A DNA stretch of 64,000 nt from Actinomadura chibensis NBRC 106107. GTDB lineage: Bacteria; Actinomycetota; Actinomycetes; Streptosporangiales; Streptosporangiaceae. A program made the translations under genes and the position numbers. This document shows, in pieces, positions 44,296 to 52,016 of the stretch. The notes beneath the pieces are model-generated. The model was not told the DNA's origin. It was given only the letters and a program-made list of their open reading frames with translations, and searched no databases. The stretch's first letter is position 1, and every line of letters starts with the position of its first letter. The DNA lies in assembly GCF_001552135.1 (NCBI RefSeq), contig NZ_BCQP01000004.1, positions 1 to 64,000 on the forward strand. The letters run 5' to 3'.

Positions 44296-44910
44296 ATGCG
44301 CAGGTCCGCCCTCGGCTGGCGAGGCACTCGGCTCACCCGGCTGCGCCGGCGGCTCGGGCTGGAGCGCAACGAGCTCCGCCGCCGGATCGACCGCGTCCAG
44401 CGGACGATCGCGCTCGCCCTGCTCGTGCTGCTGCTCGCCGCCGCGCCGCCGCTCGCCGCCTGGACGTCCTCCTGGTCGTACGAGGCGGGCAGCCGCGCCG
44501 AGCACGCCGAGCGGGCGAACCGCCACCAGGTCGTCGCGACGGTCGTCGCGACCGGCGGCATCGGCTCGTCCGGCGACCGCTACATCCACGAGACCGTCCA
44601 GGCGACCTGGCCGGGCAAGGACGGCAAGCTCCGCACCGGGACGCTGCCGAGCTGGAAGAACGCCAAGGTCGGCGCGCAGCGCGCGATCTGGGTCGACCGC
44701 TCGGGCGAGCCGACCGTGCGGCCCCGCCCGCACAGCCGGACGGTGACCGACGCCGCGTACGCGGGCGCCGCGACCGTCCTCGGCTGCGGGCTGCCGGTGC
44801 TGCTCGCCTACCTGCTCGTCCGGCGCCGCTGCGACCGGCTCCGCGACGAGATGTGGGAGGCCGACTGGGCGCGGATGGACGCCGACGCGGGCCACAACCC
44901 CCGCTCGTGA
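44296..44910 (+). CDS. Rv1733c-family membrane protein
   Basis: A 204-residue protein with two membrane helices (IALALLVLLLAAAPPLAAW near residue 36; GAATVLGCGLPVLLAYLLV near residue 157) flanking an extracytoplasmic domain. RVQRTIALALLVLLL and the loop pattern QATWPGKDG...GTLPSWKNAKVG...IWVDRSG define the actinobacterial Rv1733c family, of unknown function. GGGGAGG 8 nt before ATG 44296 marks the start. It follows the P55-like gene by 43 bp and may be cotranscribed. Confidence 0.88.
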   Translation: MRRSALGWRGTRLTRLRRRLGLERNELRRRIDRVQRTIALALLVLLLAAAPPLAAWTSSWSYEAGSRAEHAERANRHQVVATVVATGGIGSSGDRYIHETVQATWPGKDGKLRTGTLPSWKNAKVGAQRAIWVDRSGEPTVRPRPHSRTVTDAAYAGAATVLGCGLPVLLAYLLVRRRCDRLRDEMWEADWARMDADAGHNPRS

Positions 44911-44943
44911 CGCCCGGCGGTCTCAGCCGGGGCCAGCCGGGGC

Positions 44944-45648
44944 TCAGGCGGGGAGCAGGGCGCGGGCCGTCTGGATCAGCGCGGCGTTGTCGGCGGCGGG
45001 GGACCCGTCCGGGAGGGTGAGGGTGTCCTCAAGGCCCATCCGGACGTCCATGTTCAGCCGGACGGCGAGCCGCAGCACCGGCCACGCGCCGTCCTCCTCC
45101 CCGTGCAGCAGGACGGGCCGGCCGTGCTGGGTGCCGAGCTCGTTCAGCAGCGCCTTCGCCGTGTCCGTCGCGGTGCGCGGGTCGGGGTCGGTGACCTCCG
45201 CGAGGATCCGCAGCACGTGGTGGGCGTGCGGCCAGCGCAGGAACCGCCGCGCGCCGTCCGTCCCGGAGAAGATCCCGGCCTCGATCGCGACGCCCCGCTC
45301 GAACAGCGCCTCGGCGACCAGCTCGGCGCCGTCCTCGTGGAAGTTCACGGACGCGTGGTCGGGCAGGACGGTCCAGGCGCGGATCTTCGCGGCCCGCTCG
45401 ACCGGGTCGGGGGCCGTCCACTCGCCGGTGGTCACCCCGACCTGGATGCCCGGCGTGGACGCGCGGACCGCCCCCACGGCGGCGGCGACATGGGCGGGTT
45501 CGACGGTGTCGGCGCCCGCGTCGTCGCGCGGGTGCAGGTGCGCGTCGTCGGCGCCGACGTCGGCGGCGGCGCGGACCGCGGCGGCGATCTCCGCCGGGGA
45601 GACCGGCACCCCCTCGGTCCGGCGTCCGTTCGGGCAGACCTGGAGCAT
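44944..45648 (-). CDS. BKACE (beta-keto acid cleavage enzyme, DUF849), short form
   Basis: A 234-residue TIM-barrel protein with CPNGRRTEGVPVSPAEIA at the start, the zinc-binding DAHLHPRD (HxH) near residue 37, and the final MDVRMGLEDTLTLPDG that supplies the substrate-binding Glu. BKACE enzymes condense a beta-keto acid with acetyl-CoA to give a CoA ester and acetoacetate. The family normally has 270-310 residues, so this member is short, mostly through a trimmed centre. The substrate cannot be deduced. Confidence 0.87.
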   Translation of the reverse strand: MLQVCPNGRRTEGVPVSPAEIAAAVRAAADVGADDAHLHPRDDAGADTVEPAHVAAAVGAVRASTPGIQVGVTTGEWTAPDPVERAAKIRAWTVLPDHASVNFHEDGAELVAEALFERGVAIEAGIFSGTDGARRFLRWPHAHHVLRILAEVTDPDPRTATDTAKALLNELGTQHGRPVLLHGEEDGAWPVLRLAVRLNMDVRMGLEDTLTLPDGSPAADNAALIQTARALLPA

Positions 45649-45671
45649 TGGACGATCATCTCAGGTAGGGG

Positions 45672-47636
45672 TCAGGGACTGATGACGCAGGGGCCTCCGC
45701 CGCAGACGTCCACGACGGCCCCGCTGGTGAGGAAGACGGCCTTCTGCCGCCGGGCCCCGGCGTCGCCGCGCGGGTCCGAGTGCGGGTCGCGCCCCTCGGT
45801 CGGCGGGACGTTGCCCGGCGGCGGGGCGGGCGAGCCGCTGTCCCAGACGACCATGGCCGACCCGGCGTAGGACGACCCGAACGTCGGAATCCCCCAATAG
45901 GGGACCTTGTTCGGGTTCCGCCCCGGCCGGACGGCGGGCGCGTGGAGGCGCGCGCCGATCGTCCGGGCCTCGACCTCGGCCGCGACGGGCGCGACCTGGT
46001 GGTCGCCGAACGCGACGTGCATGAGGACGCGGTGCGGCGGCGTGTTCGGCAGCGGGTCGTCCGTCATGTGCCATGCGTACCCGTTCGCCTCGCCGCGATC
46101 CCACAGCATCTGGAGCAGCGCCAGCCCGATCTGCTGATCGAGCTTGTCGGGGTAGGCGAGGTCGAGCACCCGCGCGTAGCGCGGGAAGTCGGCGCTGCGG
46201 TTGAGCAGCGTGCTGTAGTTCATCGCCGGGACGCCGAGCACCGCCCGCCGGATGTCGGGGGACACGGCGGTCAGCGCCCCGCCCATGATGCCGCCCTGGC
46301 TGTTGCCGTCGTAGGTCAGCGGCGCCCGCCGGTCGACCAGCGGCGTGCCCGACCCGTTCTGGAACGCCCGGTCCCCGGCGAAGCCGCGGGTCATGGCGCG
46401 GCCGAGGAAGGTGAAGTTCAGCAGGCTCTGCTGGAGGCGGTCGGCGACCGTCCGGAAGCGGGTGAGGTCGGTCAGCGCGGAGACGACGTTCGGGACGTCC
46501 TCGTCCGCCATCCCGATCCACTTCGTCGCGCAGAACATGAAGCCGTGCTCGGCGGCCATCGCCTTGACGTCGCCCGCGCCGACCTCGCCCTCGCCGCCGA
46601 GCAGGCCGTGCCCGTACAGCGCGGGACGCGCCGGTCTCGTGAACGCCGACCGCGGGATCTCGCACTGGAACGGGACGGCCTGCGAGTTGCCGGGGAGCCG
46701 GGACGGCATGCCGTCCCGGCCGCGCCGCAGCGCCGAGCCGGGCGGCCCGCCGTACCGGTCGAGGTAGCTCGGCGCCCACACGACGCCCTTCACCTCGCGT
46801 CCGATCCTGTCGTCCACGTCGACCTTGACCTGCGTGACCAGGAAGGACGGCGAGCGGTCGCCGAGTTCGCGGAGCGCTTCGTCGCGCATGCGCAGCACGG
46901 GACCGGCGAGGCTCTGGCGGCTCGCGACGGTGAAGTCCCAGGCGAGGTACAGGCCGCCGCGTCCGACGCCGTGCCGCCGGAGGGCGGCGAGCACCTTTCG
47001 CTCGGCCCGCTGGCGGGCGCGCAGCGGGTCGCCGGGCGGCAGCGTCCGCCCGAGGATCTTGGTGAACGCCGCGTTCGGTCTTATCCGGTTCCCGGAGGCG
47101 TCGCGCAGGTTCCGCAGCGCGACCGCGTAGCGGTGGCCCTCCCGCAGGTTCCGCGCCGGACGGATGATCAGCGCCTTCCGGCCGTCCGGCGCGTTCGAAT
47201 CCAGCTCCGCCCAGTACGGCTGGCGCTCGCCGGTCGCCGTATCGACGATGACGATCGGCGCGTCGCGGCGCAGCGAGGCGCCGACGTCGGTGACCGGCGC
47301 CGCGCCGCTGCGCGCGAGATCGACGCCGGGAACGCGGCTGAGCAGCATCGACCCGGGGGAGAAGCCGTCCGCGCGGTTCCACTCGTCCGGCCGGACGGGC
47401 GCGCCGAGCGCGTTCGTCAGCGTCGTGCCCAGGTGGACGCGGCGGCCCGTCGGGGTGCTCCGATCCGCGACCGTGTACCAGTCGTTCGGGAACGGCAGCA
47501 GGCACGCGGCCGGGTCGATCGGGTCGCAGTCGTCCCCGGTGTCCGCCGCAGCGGCGGGCGGGACGGTCGGCAGCGCGAGCGCGGCGAGCGCCGCCAGGAC
47601 CGGCAGGGCCGCGAGGGTGCGCTGGCGGAGACGCAC
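45672..47636 (-). CDS. Secreted alpha/beta-hydrolase-like protein, function unknown
   Basis: A 654-residue exported protein with a Sec signal (LAALPVLAALAALALPTVPP, cleavage near residue 32). Residues about 330-600 look like an alpha/beta hydrolase: ALYGHGLLGG, nucleophile elbow YDGNSQGG (Ser446), and late His in FGDHQVAP. Residues 35-200 contain an Ig-like/beta region (LIIRPARNLREGHRYAVALRNLRD) seen in bacterial Big-like and outer-surface proteins. GTG 47636 is preferred over 47642 because GGAGG lies 5 nt before it. A surface esterase or lipase is plausible. Confidence 0.8.
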   Translation of the reverse strand: MRLRQRTLAALPVLAALAALALPTVPPAAAADTGDDCDPIDPAACLLPFPNDWYTVADRSTPTGRRVHLGTTLTNALGAPVRPDEWNRADGFSPGSMLLSRVPGVDLARSGAAPVTDVGASLRRDAPIVIVDTATGERQPYWAELDSNAPDGRKALIIRPARNLREGHRYAVALRNLRDASGNRIRPNAAFTKILGRTLPPGDPLRARQRAERKVLAALRRHGVGRGGLYLAWDFTVASRQSLAGPVLRMRDEALRELGDRSPSFLVTQVKVDVDDRIGREVKGVVWAPSYLDRYGGPPGSALRRGRDGMPSRLPGNSQAVPFQCEIPRSAFTRPARPALYGHGLLGGEGEVGAGDVKAMAAEHGFMFCATKWIGMADEDVPNVVSALTDLTRFRTVADRLQQSLLNFTFLGRAMTRGFAGDRAFQNGSGTPLVDRRAPLTYDGNSQGGIMGGALTAVSPDIRRAVLGVPAMNYSTLLNRSADFPRYARVLDLAYPDKLDQQIGLALLQMLWDRGEANGYAWHMTDDPLPNTPPHRVLMHVAFGDHQVAPVAAEVEARTIGARLHAPAVRPGRNPNKVPYWGIPTFGSSYAGSAMVVWDSGSPAPPPGNVPPTEGRDPHSDPRGDAGARRQKAVFLTSGAVVDVCGGGPCVISP

Positions 47637-47705
47637 GTCCACCTCCGGGGGGATCGGTCCACGGCGCCCGTGCGCCGCCGCGAGACCACTCCGACGATCT
47701 TGAAC

Positions 47706-48977
47706 TCAGCGGGGGCCGCGGTCAATGAGCGTCCGGAACCGGCCAGCGCGCTTGTCCCCGGCGGTGGGGCCGTGGGAGCCGAGCACGACCGGGACGCCGA
47801 GCAGCTCCTCGACCCGCTCCGCCGGGCTTCCGCCGAGCGGCTCGTACACCGGGCGCGCGGTCATCAGCCGCCGGGTGAGGGCGGCCTGGCGGTCCAGGTC
47901 GGGCGGCCCGGCCTCCAGCCGCCCGACCCGCGCGCCGCCCAGCTCGTAGGCGACGCAGACGCGCAGGTCAGGACGCGCCCCCGCGACGTCCAGATGCGTG
48001 ACCGCCAGGCCGTCCGCGCCGCCCGCCGCGTCCAGCGCGTAGCGGAGCGCGACGGCGTCCAGGTGCCCGACGCGGAACGCGCCCTGCCAGCGTCCGGCGG
48101 CGTTGTGCCGGTCGGGCAGGTCGGCGGTCAGCGCCGGGTCCTCGGTGACGAACGGGCCGGGGCCGTGCCGGGTCGCGTACGCGCGCAGCACCCCGAGCCG
48201 CGCCGCCGACGCGCCCGCCTCCGCGAGCAGCGTCTCGGCGTTCGCGAACGTCGTCGTCGACCAGGTCGTGTACGGGTGGAAGCCGTGCCACTCGTCCAGC
48301 AGGACGCCCTGCGCGCCCTCGAACACCACGTCCCCGGCGCGGAGCAGGGCGCGCAGGTGGTCCGCGCCGACGATCTCGACCCGGTCGGCGAAGGCGGTGA
48401 ACGCGGCGGCGCAGGCGCCGACGTCCGGGACGTCCTCGCCGCCGGGGAAGGTGTCGCGGTACCAGTCGCGCAGCGCGGCCAGCCGCCGCCGCAGCCGCGC
48501 CGGGGACCGGCAGTCGGCAACGCGCGGCGCGTCGGCGTGCGCGAGCGCGTAGGACGCCGTCTCCCCGACGCCCATCCCGCACGACCCGTGCCGGGCCGCG
48601 CCGCGCGCGGACTCCCGCGCGCGGTTGGCGGCCCGGTGGTACGGGGTCGTGAGCAGGGCGCCTTCGTCGGCGGTGAGCCGGTCGAGCGCGTCCGGCACGC
48701 CGAGCCCCCGCAGGTGGTCGGCCTCGGCGGCGAGCGCCAGCGGGTCGACCATCATGAACCGGGACAGGTGCGTCCGGACGCCGGGCGTGAACGTCCCCGA
48801 CCCGAACTGGGCGAACGTGTGGTGCCGCCCGTCGCGGGCCACGACGTTGTGCGCCGCCTGCGCGCCCCCGTTGAAGCGCACGACCGCGCTCACCGGGTTC
48901 GCGGAGCAGAGGTGGTCGACGACCGTGCCCTTGCCCGCGTCCCCGAAGCCGAGGTCGACGACGATCACGTGGCCCAT
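47706..48977 (-). CDS. Divergent adenylosuccinate synthetase paralogue (PurA-like), unknown substrate
   Basis: A 423-residue PurA-fold protein. Kept: the GTP/catalytic loop GDAGKGT at 12-18 with Asp13 and Lys16, the His43 loop GGAQAAHN, and FEGAQGVLLD at 219-228. Changed: the first loop GDEGKGK has Ala and Thr; the IMP/aspartate loop TTGRRRRTGWLD of true PurA reads AAGRWQGAFRVGHLD at 293-307, losing the arginine run; the guanine loop STGPDR reads SHGPTAGDK near 401. Ligation of an amino acid to a purine-like base is likely, but not ordinary IMP. It is last in a four-gene operon, 2 bp after the vWA gene. Confidence 0.82.
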   Translation of the reverse strand: MGHVIVVDLGFGDAGKGTVVDHLCSANPVSAVVRFNGGAQAAHNVVARDGRHHTFAQFGSGTFTPGVRTHLSRFMMVDPLALAAEADHLRGLGVPDALDRLTADEGALLTTPYHRAANRARESARGAARHGSCGMGVGETASYALAHADAPRVADCRSPARLRRRLAALRDWYRDTFPGGEDVPDVGACAAAFTAFADRVEIVGADHLRALLRAGDVVFEGAQGVLLDEWHGFHPYTTWSTTTFANAETLLAEAGASAARLGVLRAYATRHGPGPFVTEDPALTADLPDRHNAAGRWQGAFRVGHLDAVALRYALDAAGGADGLAVTHLDVAGARPDLRVCVAYELGGARVGRLEAGPPDLDRQAALTRRLMTARPVYEPLGGSPAERVEELLGVPVVLGSHGPTAGDKRAGRFRTLIDRGPR

Positions 48978-48979
48978 GG

Positions 48980-49951
48980 TCAGAGGCGGGTCGTCCCGGA
49001 CGGGGCGCCCCGGTCCAGCCCGGGCGGCGCGGCCGACACCGCGGCCGGCGCGCGGGACGCGTCCAGCCGGGCCAGCGCGCGCGACACCGACGGGCCCGCG
49101 TCCGACCCCGCCTCCGCGAGGTGCTCCAGGCCCTCGTCGAGGTCGATGGCGTCCTCGGCGAGCCCGATGGTCAGCGCGATCGTCTCGCACACCGCGTCGA
49201 GGTCGTCCAGGTACAGGACGTTCTGGCCGAGCAGCCCCTGCCAGAAGTCCCGCAGCTCGCGGCTCCCGGAGTGGTAGGCGCCCTCCGGGATGATGAAGTA
49301 CACCTCGTACCTGCGCCGCAGCTCCCGGACGATCTCCTCGACCGGGACGTCCTCGGCCAGTTCGTCGCCGATGACCCTGGCGACCTCGCGCCGCTTGACC
49401 TTCGGGTAGGCCAGCTCGTCCCCGATCATGAACAGGTAGCCGCGCTTCCCGCGCCTGTCGAAGCAGTCGATCGAGGTGTGCCGGGCCATGAAGTACATCG
49501 CGAGCTCGTAGGACTCGGTCATCTGGCCGCCGCCCCCGCCTTCGAGCAGGATCTTGCCGAGGTCGTCGTCCATCCGGTTGTCGGCCTCGAACTGGCCGAC
49601 CTGCAGCGGCGCGCGGTCGCAGGTCGCGTCCCCGACCGCGCCGAACAGGATGTGCGGGTGCTCGACGTACCCCTTGCGCAGCAGCAGCCCGAGCAGGTCG
49701 GGGAGCTTGGCCTGGAGCGTGCGCGGGACGTTGCGCATCGAGCCGGTCACGTCGAACAGCACGCCGATCGCCAGCGACTCGGGGTGGTCGTCGGAGTCGC
49801 GGCTCTCCCGGACCTTGACCCCGCACGGGTCGAGGTCGGGGTGGACGGCGGTGGCCCCGCCGTCGGAGTAGGCGAACGCGCTCGCCCCGGTGGACGCGCG
49901 GTAGCTCGCCCGCGCGGCGTAGACGTCGGTGGACCAGTGTCCGCTTCCCAT
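48980..49951 (-). CDS. vWA-domain protein of the Nudix/pseudokinase/PurA-like operon
   Basis: A 323-residue soluble protein. Residues about 58-260 are a von Willebrand A domain with MIDAS motif DVTGSM (Asp67-Ser71), a threonine in GGQMTESYELAM and the later Asp of MIGDEL. The N-terminus TDVYAARASYRASTGASAFAYSD is distinctive, and the C-terminal 60 residues are Ala/Ser/Pro-rich. vWA proteins of this type in stress operons bind partner proteins through a metal ion. ATG 49951 has AAGGAG 6 nt upstream. It lies 11 bp after the pseudokinase gene. Confidence 0.85.
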   Translation of the reverse strand: MGSGHWSTDVYAARASYRASTGASAFAYSDGGATAVHPDLDPCGVKVRESRDSDDHPESLAIGVLFDVTGSMRNVPRTLQAKLPDLLGLLLRKGYVEHPHILFGAVGDATCDRAPLQVGQFEADNRMDDDLGKILLEGGGGGQMTESYELAMYFMARHTSIDCFDRRGKRGYLFMIGDELAYPKVKRREVARVIGDELAEDVPVEEIVRELRRRYEVYFIIPEGAYHSGSRELRDFWQGLLGQNVLYLDDLDAVCETIALTIGLAEDAIDLDEGLEHLAEAGSDAGPSVSRALARLDASRAPAAVSAAPPGLDRGAPSGTTRL

Positions 49952-49962
49952 GGTCGTCTCCT

Positions 49963-50991
49963 TCAGTGGAGGGAGGGCAGGTGGAACGGGCGGAAGCGGC
50001 GCGGGCCGTAGAGCCGCTCCAGCAGCTCGTCGAGTTCGGCCAGCAGCCGCCAGGCGTCGGCGGGACGCCGGTTCGGCGCGGGCAGCAGGCAGCCCCGCGC
50101 GAACGAGCGCATCGCCTTCGGGGCCTTGTCGCCCATCAGGTCGGTCATGCACCGGGTGGCCATGTAGAGGTCGGTCGCGGGGCTCGCGGGACGGCGTCCC
50201 GGCACCTCCGGCGGGTACCACTCCGCGTACCGGTCGACCATCGCCGGGACGCGCCCGGACCCGTCGACGCGCGCGTAGCAGCCCGGCACCGAGTAGCACC
50301 AGTCGACCAGGACCAGCCCGTGCCGCTCCGGATGGATCATCACGTGGTCGGGCAGGACGGCCCCGTGCAGGACGCCCGCGCGGTGCGCGAACCCGAGGCC
50401 GACGAGCAGCCGCCGCCACATCCAGGCCGCGTCGCGCGGGTCGACGCCGCCCGGGTACGCGCGCCGCACCTCGGCGAGGGTGTGGAAGCCGTCCAGCGCG
50501 GCGATCGCGTTGACGTGCCGCTGGGCGCCGGTCGAGGAGTCCTTGTGCCGGAACGACTCGACGAGCCGCGGGACGTACGGCAGGAACCTGCCGTCGCCGT
50601 CCTTGGGCAGTTGGCGGAGCGCGACGGCCTCGCGTTCGAGCAGGTCGCCGTCGCGCGGGTCGCGCGGCATCTTCAGCAGGACGGCGGGCCCGGTCTCCGG
50701 GCGTGCCGCGTACAGCTCGGCGAGGTCGCCGCCGACCGGGTCGCCGTCCAGCCGGTAGACGGCGCGGCTGGTGGTGATCACGGCCGGGTCGTCGCCCCGG
50801 CCGTGGGCGCGCCAGAGCGCGTTCAGCCGGACGAACGCGTCGCGGGTGCGCCCGCCGGTCGCGTCCGGGTGGACGAGCCTGACCAGCCGCCGGTACCGCC
50901 GCGCCGCCTCGTCCGGGTCGGCGCCGAACAGGTCGGCGGGCACCCGCGCCCGGTCGAGCCGCGCCAGCGCCTCGTCCACGTCCATGCTCAT
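49963..50991 (-). CDS. J-domain plus protein-kinase-like protein with degenerate catalytic loop
   Basis: A 342-residue two-domain protein. Residues 25-65 resemble a DnaJ J domain with HPD at 41-43 (RRLVRLVHPDATGG). Residues 75-335 have a kinase fold: Lys107 in VLLKMP and the helix-C Glu in LLEREAVAL are present, but the HRD loop reads HGAVLPDHV (209-217), without the catalytic Arg-Asp, and DFG reads DWC (Asp230). It is probably a pseudokinase or an atypical kinase that recruits Hsp70. ATG 50991 overlaps the Nudix stop by 4 bp and has AGGAG 8 nt upstream. Confidence 0.83.
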   Translation of the reverse strand: MSMDVDEALARLDRARVPADLFGADPDEAARRYRRLVRLVHPDATGGRTRDAFVRLNALWRAHGRGDDPAVITTSRAVYRLDGDPVGGDLAELYAARPETGPAVLLKMPRDPRDGDLLEREAVALRQLPKDGDGRFLPYVPRLVESFRHKDSSTGAQRHVNAIAALDGFHTLAEVRRAYPGGVDPRDAAWMWRRLLVGLGFAHRAGVLHGAVLPDHVMIHPERHGLVLVDWCYSVPGCYARVDGSGRVPAMVDRYAEWYPPEVPGRRPASPATDLYMATRCMTDLMGDKAPKAMRSFARGCLLPAPNRRPADAWRLLAELDELLERLYGPRRFRPFHLPSLH

Positions 50992-51821
50992 CTGATCTGC
51001 TCCTCCCTGCTGGGCCTCAGCAGGGCGGGGTGCAGGAGGCGGGCGTCGCCGGGACGGTAGAGGCGCGGGCGCGGGCCGCCGCGCCGCCCGCCCCGGTCGG
51101 ACGTCTCGCCGGTGCTCTCCACGAACCCCGGGACCGACAGCACCTTCCGGTGGAAGTTGCCCGCGTGCAGCTCCTCGCCCCACACCGCCTCGTACACCGA
51201 GCGCAGCTCCGGGATCGTGAACTCGCCGCCGCAGAACGCCGTGGCGAGCGGGGTGTACTCCAGCTTCCCGCGGGCGCGCTCCAGGCCGTCGGACAGGATG
51301 CGCGCGTGGTCGAACGCCAGCCGCCGGGTCGTCCCCGGACGCTGGGCCGCCGACTCGGTGAGGCCGAGCGCGTCCACCGGGACCCAGGCCGCGTCGGCCG
51401 CGTCGCCGCCCGCCTCCGGGTCGGGCAGCTCCGGCGCGAACGCCAGGTAGGCGACGGAGATGACGCGCATCCGCGGGTCGCGTCCGGGCGCGCCGTAGGT
51501 GCCGAGCTGCTCCAGGTGGACGCGTCCGATCACGCCGCCCTTCGCGCTCAGCCCGGTCTCCTCGGCGAGTTCGCGGACGGCGGCGTCCGGGAGGTCCTCG
51601 GCGCCCGCGCCCGCCGGCCCGCCCGCGTGGACGAAGCCGCCCGGCAGCGCCCACATCCCCTCGTAGGGCGGGCCGCCGCGCCGCACCAGCAGGACGTGCA
51701 GCGCGCCGTCGCGGATGGTGAGGGCGACCACGTCCACGGTCACGCTGACGGGGTCGTAGTCGCGCGGGTCGTACCGCGCGAGGAACTCGCTCTCGTCGCG
51801 CTCCGGCTGGGGGGTGGTCAT
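50988..51821 (-). CDS. NrtR-type protein: Nudix domain plus C-terminal winged helix
   Basis: A 277-residue protein. Residues 20-165 are a Nudix domain (VDVVALTIRDGALHVLLVRRGGPP; Nudix box GGFVHAG ... AVRELAEETGL with an insertion in the loop). Residues about 180-245 (FTIPELRSVYEAVWGEELHAGNFHRKVL) are the NrtR-like winged helix. NrtR proteins bind ADP-ribose or related nucleotides and repress NAD-metabolism genes; the intact REUxEExG box suggests it may also hydrolyse. It is first of four coupled genes and probably regulates them from the site at 51848-51877. Confidence 0.87.
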   Translation of the reverse strand: MTTPQPERDESEFLARYDPRDYDPVSVTVDVVALTIRDGALHVLLVRRGGPPYEGMWALPGGFVHAGGPAGAGAEDLPDAAVRELAEETGLSAKGGVIGRVHLEQLGTYGAPGRDPRMRVISVAYLAFAPELPDPEAGGDAADAAWVPVDALGLTESAAQRPGTTRRLAFDHARILSDGLERARGKLEYTPLATAFCGGEFTIPELRSVYEAVWGEELHAGNFHRKVLSVPGFVESTGETSDRGGRRGGPRPRLYRPGDARLLHPALLRPSREEQIR

Positions 51822-51847
51822 GCCGCGTCCTCTCCGGTCGTTCTTGG

Positions 51848-51877
51848 TCTGAGTAGATCTCAGAACGAGATCATCTC
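51848..51877 (-). promoter_or_regulatory. Candidate operator of the Nudix/PurA-like operon
   Basis: Two palindromes sit side by side upstream of the Nudix start: TCTGAG-TAGAT-CTCAGA (51848-51864) and GAGAT-C-ATCTC (51867-51877). They stand out as AT-rich in a GC-rich background, 27-56 bp before the start codon. Binding by the NrtR-like protein is inference. Confidence 0.55.
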
Positions 51878-51940
51878 TGATTGAGAATAACCTAACCCGG
51901 ACGGGTCCCCGTGTCCACCCCTGGAGTCCCGGGAACGAGC

Positions 51941-51972
51941 GCGGGCGCCGCTCCCGGGGGAGCGGCGCCCGC
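51941..51972 (-). terminator. 15-bp hairpin after the amino-acid permease gene
   Basis: GCGGGCGCCGCTCCC (51941-51955) is the exact reverse complement of 51958-51972, 44 bp past the permease stop when read on the minus strand. It separates that gene from the Nudix operon. Confidence 0.75.
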
Positions 51973-52016
51973 TACCTTTGGCGAAACTTCACAAAACAGA
52001 GTTTCCGGAGCGACGG

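Noticed and set aside
47706..48977. Identification as phage-type PurZ (2-aminoadenine synthesis)
   Set aside because: PurZ characteristically lacks the Asp of the GDEGKG loop; here Asp13 is kept, and no other Z-genome gene is present.
51883..51897. Iron box in the Nudix promoter region (AATAACCTAACCC)
   Set aside because: Only one half-site resembles the consensus; the other arm is missing.
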